A DNA stretch of 64,000 bases from Novosphingobium sp. ST904. GTDB taxonomy: Bacteria; Pseudomonadota; Alphaproteobacteria; Sphingomonadales; Sphingomonadaceae. Under the pieces are notes generated by a model. It was not told where the DNA came from and made no database searches. It was given only the letters and a program-made list of their open reading frames with translations. The position numbers were made by a program, and so were the translations under genes. The stretch is taken from NCBI RefSeq assembly GCF_001298105.1, contig NZ_LGJH01000158.1:1-64000 (forward strand), in the 5' to 3' direction. Below are positions 62,571 through 64,000 of this stretch, one piece after another (position 1 is the stretch's first letter; each line of letters starts with the position of its first letter).

Positions 62571-63440
62571 ATGGAATATCGCCTCCACCGCTACCGCAGC
62601 GCCTGCGGGAGGCTCGATCTTGCCGCGCGCGACTATCCGGCGGCGGAGGCCGGGGCGCCGGTTCTGCTGATGATGCACGGCCTGACCCGCAACAGCGCGG
62701 ATTTCGAGCCCTTGGCGAGGCATCTCGCTGGGCGCTACCGGCTGGTCGTGCCGGACCAGCGGGGCCGCGGGCTTTCGCAGTGGGACCCCGATCCCGCGCA
62801 GTACCGGCCCGACGTCTATGCACAGGACATGCTGGCGCTGCTCGGCGGGCTCGGCATCGCGCGGGCCTGTCTTGTCGGCACTTCGATGGGCGGGCTCATG
62901 GCCATGGTGATGAACGCGCTGAGGCCCGGGCTCGCCAGCGGATTCGTGTTCAACGATATCGGTCCGGTCCTGGATCCTGCGGGACTTGCGCGGATACAGG
63001 GCTATGTCGGGCCGGGCGGGGCGATGGCTTCGTGGAAAGAGGCGGCGGCACGGTGCCGGGCGATCAATGCGGTTGCCTTCCCCGATTTCGGCGGCGGGGA
63101 CTGGCTGGCCTTCGCCCGGCGCACTTGTCGGGAGAATCCCGAGGGGACCGTCTCGTTCGACTATGATCCCGCCATTTCCAGAAGCATGGACGGTGACGCC
63201 CTGCCAACCGTGCCGCCGGACCTCTGGCCCTTGTGGGACCTGCTGGGCGCCGCGCCGGTGCTGGTGGTGCGAGGGGCGCTGTCTGACCTGCTCGGAATGG
63301 AAACCGTCCGCGAGATGGCGCGCCGTCACTCCGGCCCTTATGCCCATGTCGAGGTGCCGCGCGTCGGCCATGCCCCGATCCTCGACGAGTTGCCCGCACT
63401 GGCGGCAATCTCGGCGTTTCTCAAGGAATACGTAAGCTGA
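62571..63440 (+). CDS. Alpha/beta hydrolase
   Basis: A 289-residue hydrolase. The oxyanion motif is MMHGLTRNS, the nucleophile elbow GTSMGG (Ser), and the C-terminal VGHAPIL holds the catalytic His, with Asp in RGALSDLLGME. No signal peptide, so it acts in the cytoplasm after uptake. It follows the receptor by 90 bases and precedes the MFS gene by 1 base. The substrate is probably an ester. Confidence 0.9.
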   Translation: MEYRLHRYRSACGRLDLAARDYPAAEAGAPVLLMMHGLTRNSADFEPLARHLAGRYRLVVPDQRGRGLSQWDPDPAQYRPDVYAQDMLALLGGLGIARACLVGTSMGGLMAMVMNALRPGLASGFVFNDIGPVLDPAGLARIQGYVGPGGAMASWKEAAARCRAINAVAFPDFGGGDWLAFARRTCRENPEGTVSFDYDPAISRSMDGDALPTVPPDLWPLWDLLGAAPVLVVRGALSDLLGMETVREMARRHSGPYAHVEVPRVGHAPILDELPALAAISAFLKEYVS

Positions 63441-63441
63441 C

Positions 63442-64000
63442 ATGAGCGGCACAGAACACGGCCAGAACGGCACCGAGACGCTACACAAGTCAACCTCGCC
63501 CCGGCTGGTGCTGGCGATGCTGCTTCTGGTCTACATCTTCAACTTCGTGGACCGCCAGATCCTCGCCATCCTTGCCGCGCCGATCCAGAAGGAGCTTGCG
63601 CTCGACGATGCGCAGATGGGCATGCTGGGAGGTCTCGCCTTCGCCATGCTCTATTCCACGCTGGGGGTTCCGCTTGCCTGGCTTGCCGATCGGACCAGCC
63701 GGTCGTGGGTCATCACCGGTTCGCTGGTGATCTGGAGCCTGTTCACTGCGCTGTGCGGCGCGGCCACCGGGTTCTGGCATATCTTCCTTGCCCGGCTGGG
63801 CGTGGGCGTGGGCGAGGCTGGCGGCGTTGCGCCGTCCTATGCGGTGATCGGCGATCATTTCCCGAGCGAGCGGCGGGCTTTCGCGCTTTCGGTCTATTCG
63901 CTGGGCATTCCGCTGGGATCGGCGGCGGGCGTGCTGGCGGGCGGCTATGTTGCCGCGCGTGTGGACTGGCGGGCCGCCTTCGTCGCCGTCGGGCTGGCCG
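63442..64000 (+). CDS. MFS transporter (Spinster/sphingolipid-type family), 3' end outside the window
   Basis: The first 186 residues of a major facilitator. The first membrane segment is LVYIFNFVDRQILAILAAPI, and the family loop between helices 2 and 3 is GVPLAWLADRTSRSWVI. The GVGVGEAGGVAPSYAVIGDHFP stretch is typical of the group often found in sphingomonad aromatic and lipid catabolic loci. It starts 1 base after the hydrolase gene, so it belongs to the same operon. Confidence 0.9.
   Translation, partial: MSGTEHGQNGTETLHKSTSPRLVLAMLLLVYIFNFVDRQILAILAAPIQKELALDDAQMGMLGGLAFAMLYSTLGVPLAWLADRTSRSWVITGSLVIWSLFTALCGAATGFWHIFLARLGVGVGEAGGVAPSYAVIGDHFPSERRAFALSVYSLGIPLGSAAGVLAGGYVAARVDWRAAFVAVGLA

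Noticed and set aside
60940..62823. Long minus-strand frame opposite the TonB receptor
   Set aside because: It mirrors codon third-position bias of the real receptor gene and has no recognisable motif or ribosome-binding site.

Overview
The window is about 64 kb of GC-rich alphaproteobacterial chromosome. Gene content and protein style point to Sphingomonadales, most likely Novosphingobium or a close relative: a class I PHA synthase with an Ala/Lys/Pro-rich phasin, an RcdA/DUF1465 protein beside DUF465 proteins and ptsP, LptF/LptG, and several TonB-dependent receptors. The assignment is inferred from families, not from a marker gene.

Positions 1 to about 5,650 are the right end of a prophage. 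A plus-strand lysis cassette (holin-like protein, GH108 endolysin, small membrane protein, nucleotidyltransferase-like protein, i-spanin with nested o-spanin) is followed by minus-strand accessory genes: a small Cys-rich protein, an acyltransferase-3 probably for surface-glycan modification, a DUF1660-like protein and other small genes. A gene-poor stretch at 3.4-4.6 kb carries three strong plus-strand terminators and a probable small RNA. A HIRAN-domain gene, short direct repeats, a hairpin and a tRNA 3'-end-like sequence mark the likely attachment region. Chromosomal genes resume with tRNA-Cys(GCA).

Positions 6-24 kb hold an RNB exoribonuclease, mobA, an OmpR-type regulator, an alanine-type aminotransferase, phaC-phaP, clpS, lptF-lptG, a fatty acid desaturase, a GNAT-like protein, lipB, membrane proteins and an ArsC-like reductase. 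Positions 22.9-27.3 kb form a minus-strand operon (FAH-family hydrolase, TonB receptor, phosphoesterase, [2Fe-2S] molybdo-hydroxylase subunit, ArsC-like protein). At 28-30 kb a TetR-XdhC-MocA operon serves molybdenum-hydroxylase maturation. phaZ at 31-32 kb complements phaC-phaP.

Positions 32-48 kb are mostly housekeeping: ABC exporter, M13 peptidase, uppP, ppk2, rpmG, lolA, a candidate small RNA, xthA, ribA, an SPFH/RHH/membrane-protein operon with palindromic promoter elements, terC, rluE-type synthase and nadA. Positions 49-59 kb contain an MBL-fold hydrolase, glpK, rcdA, two DUF465 genes, ptsP, a RodZ-like protein, cpoB, tilS and an L,D-transpeptidase. The right edge (59.3-64 kb) is a substrate-uptake locus: TetR regulator, TonB receptor, alpha/beta hydrolase and the start of an MFS transporter.

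At least six clear single-base frameshifts in five otherwise well-conserved genes, and a probable seventh at the end of mobA, all fit loss of one base from a short G or C run. This suggests consensus errors rather than gene decay. Those genes are listed across the whole interrupted locus.
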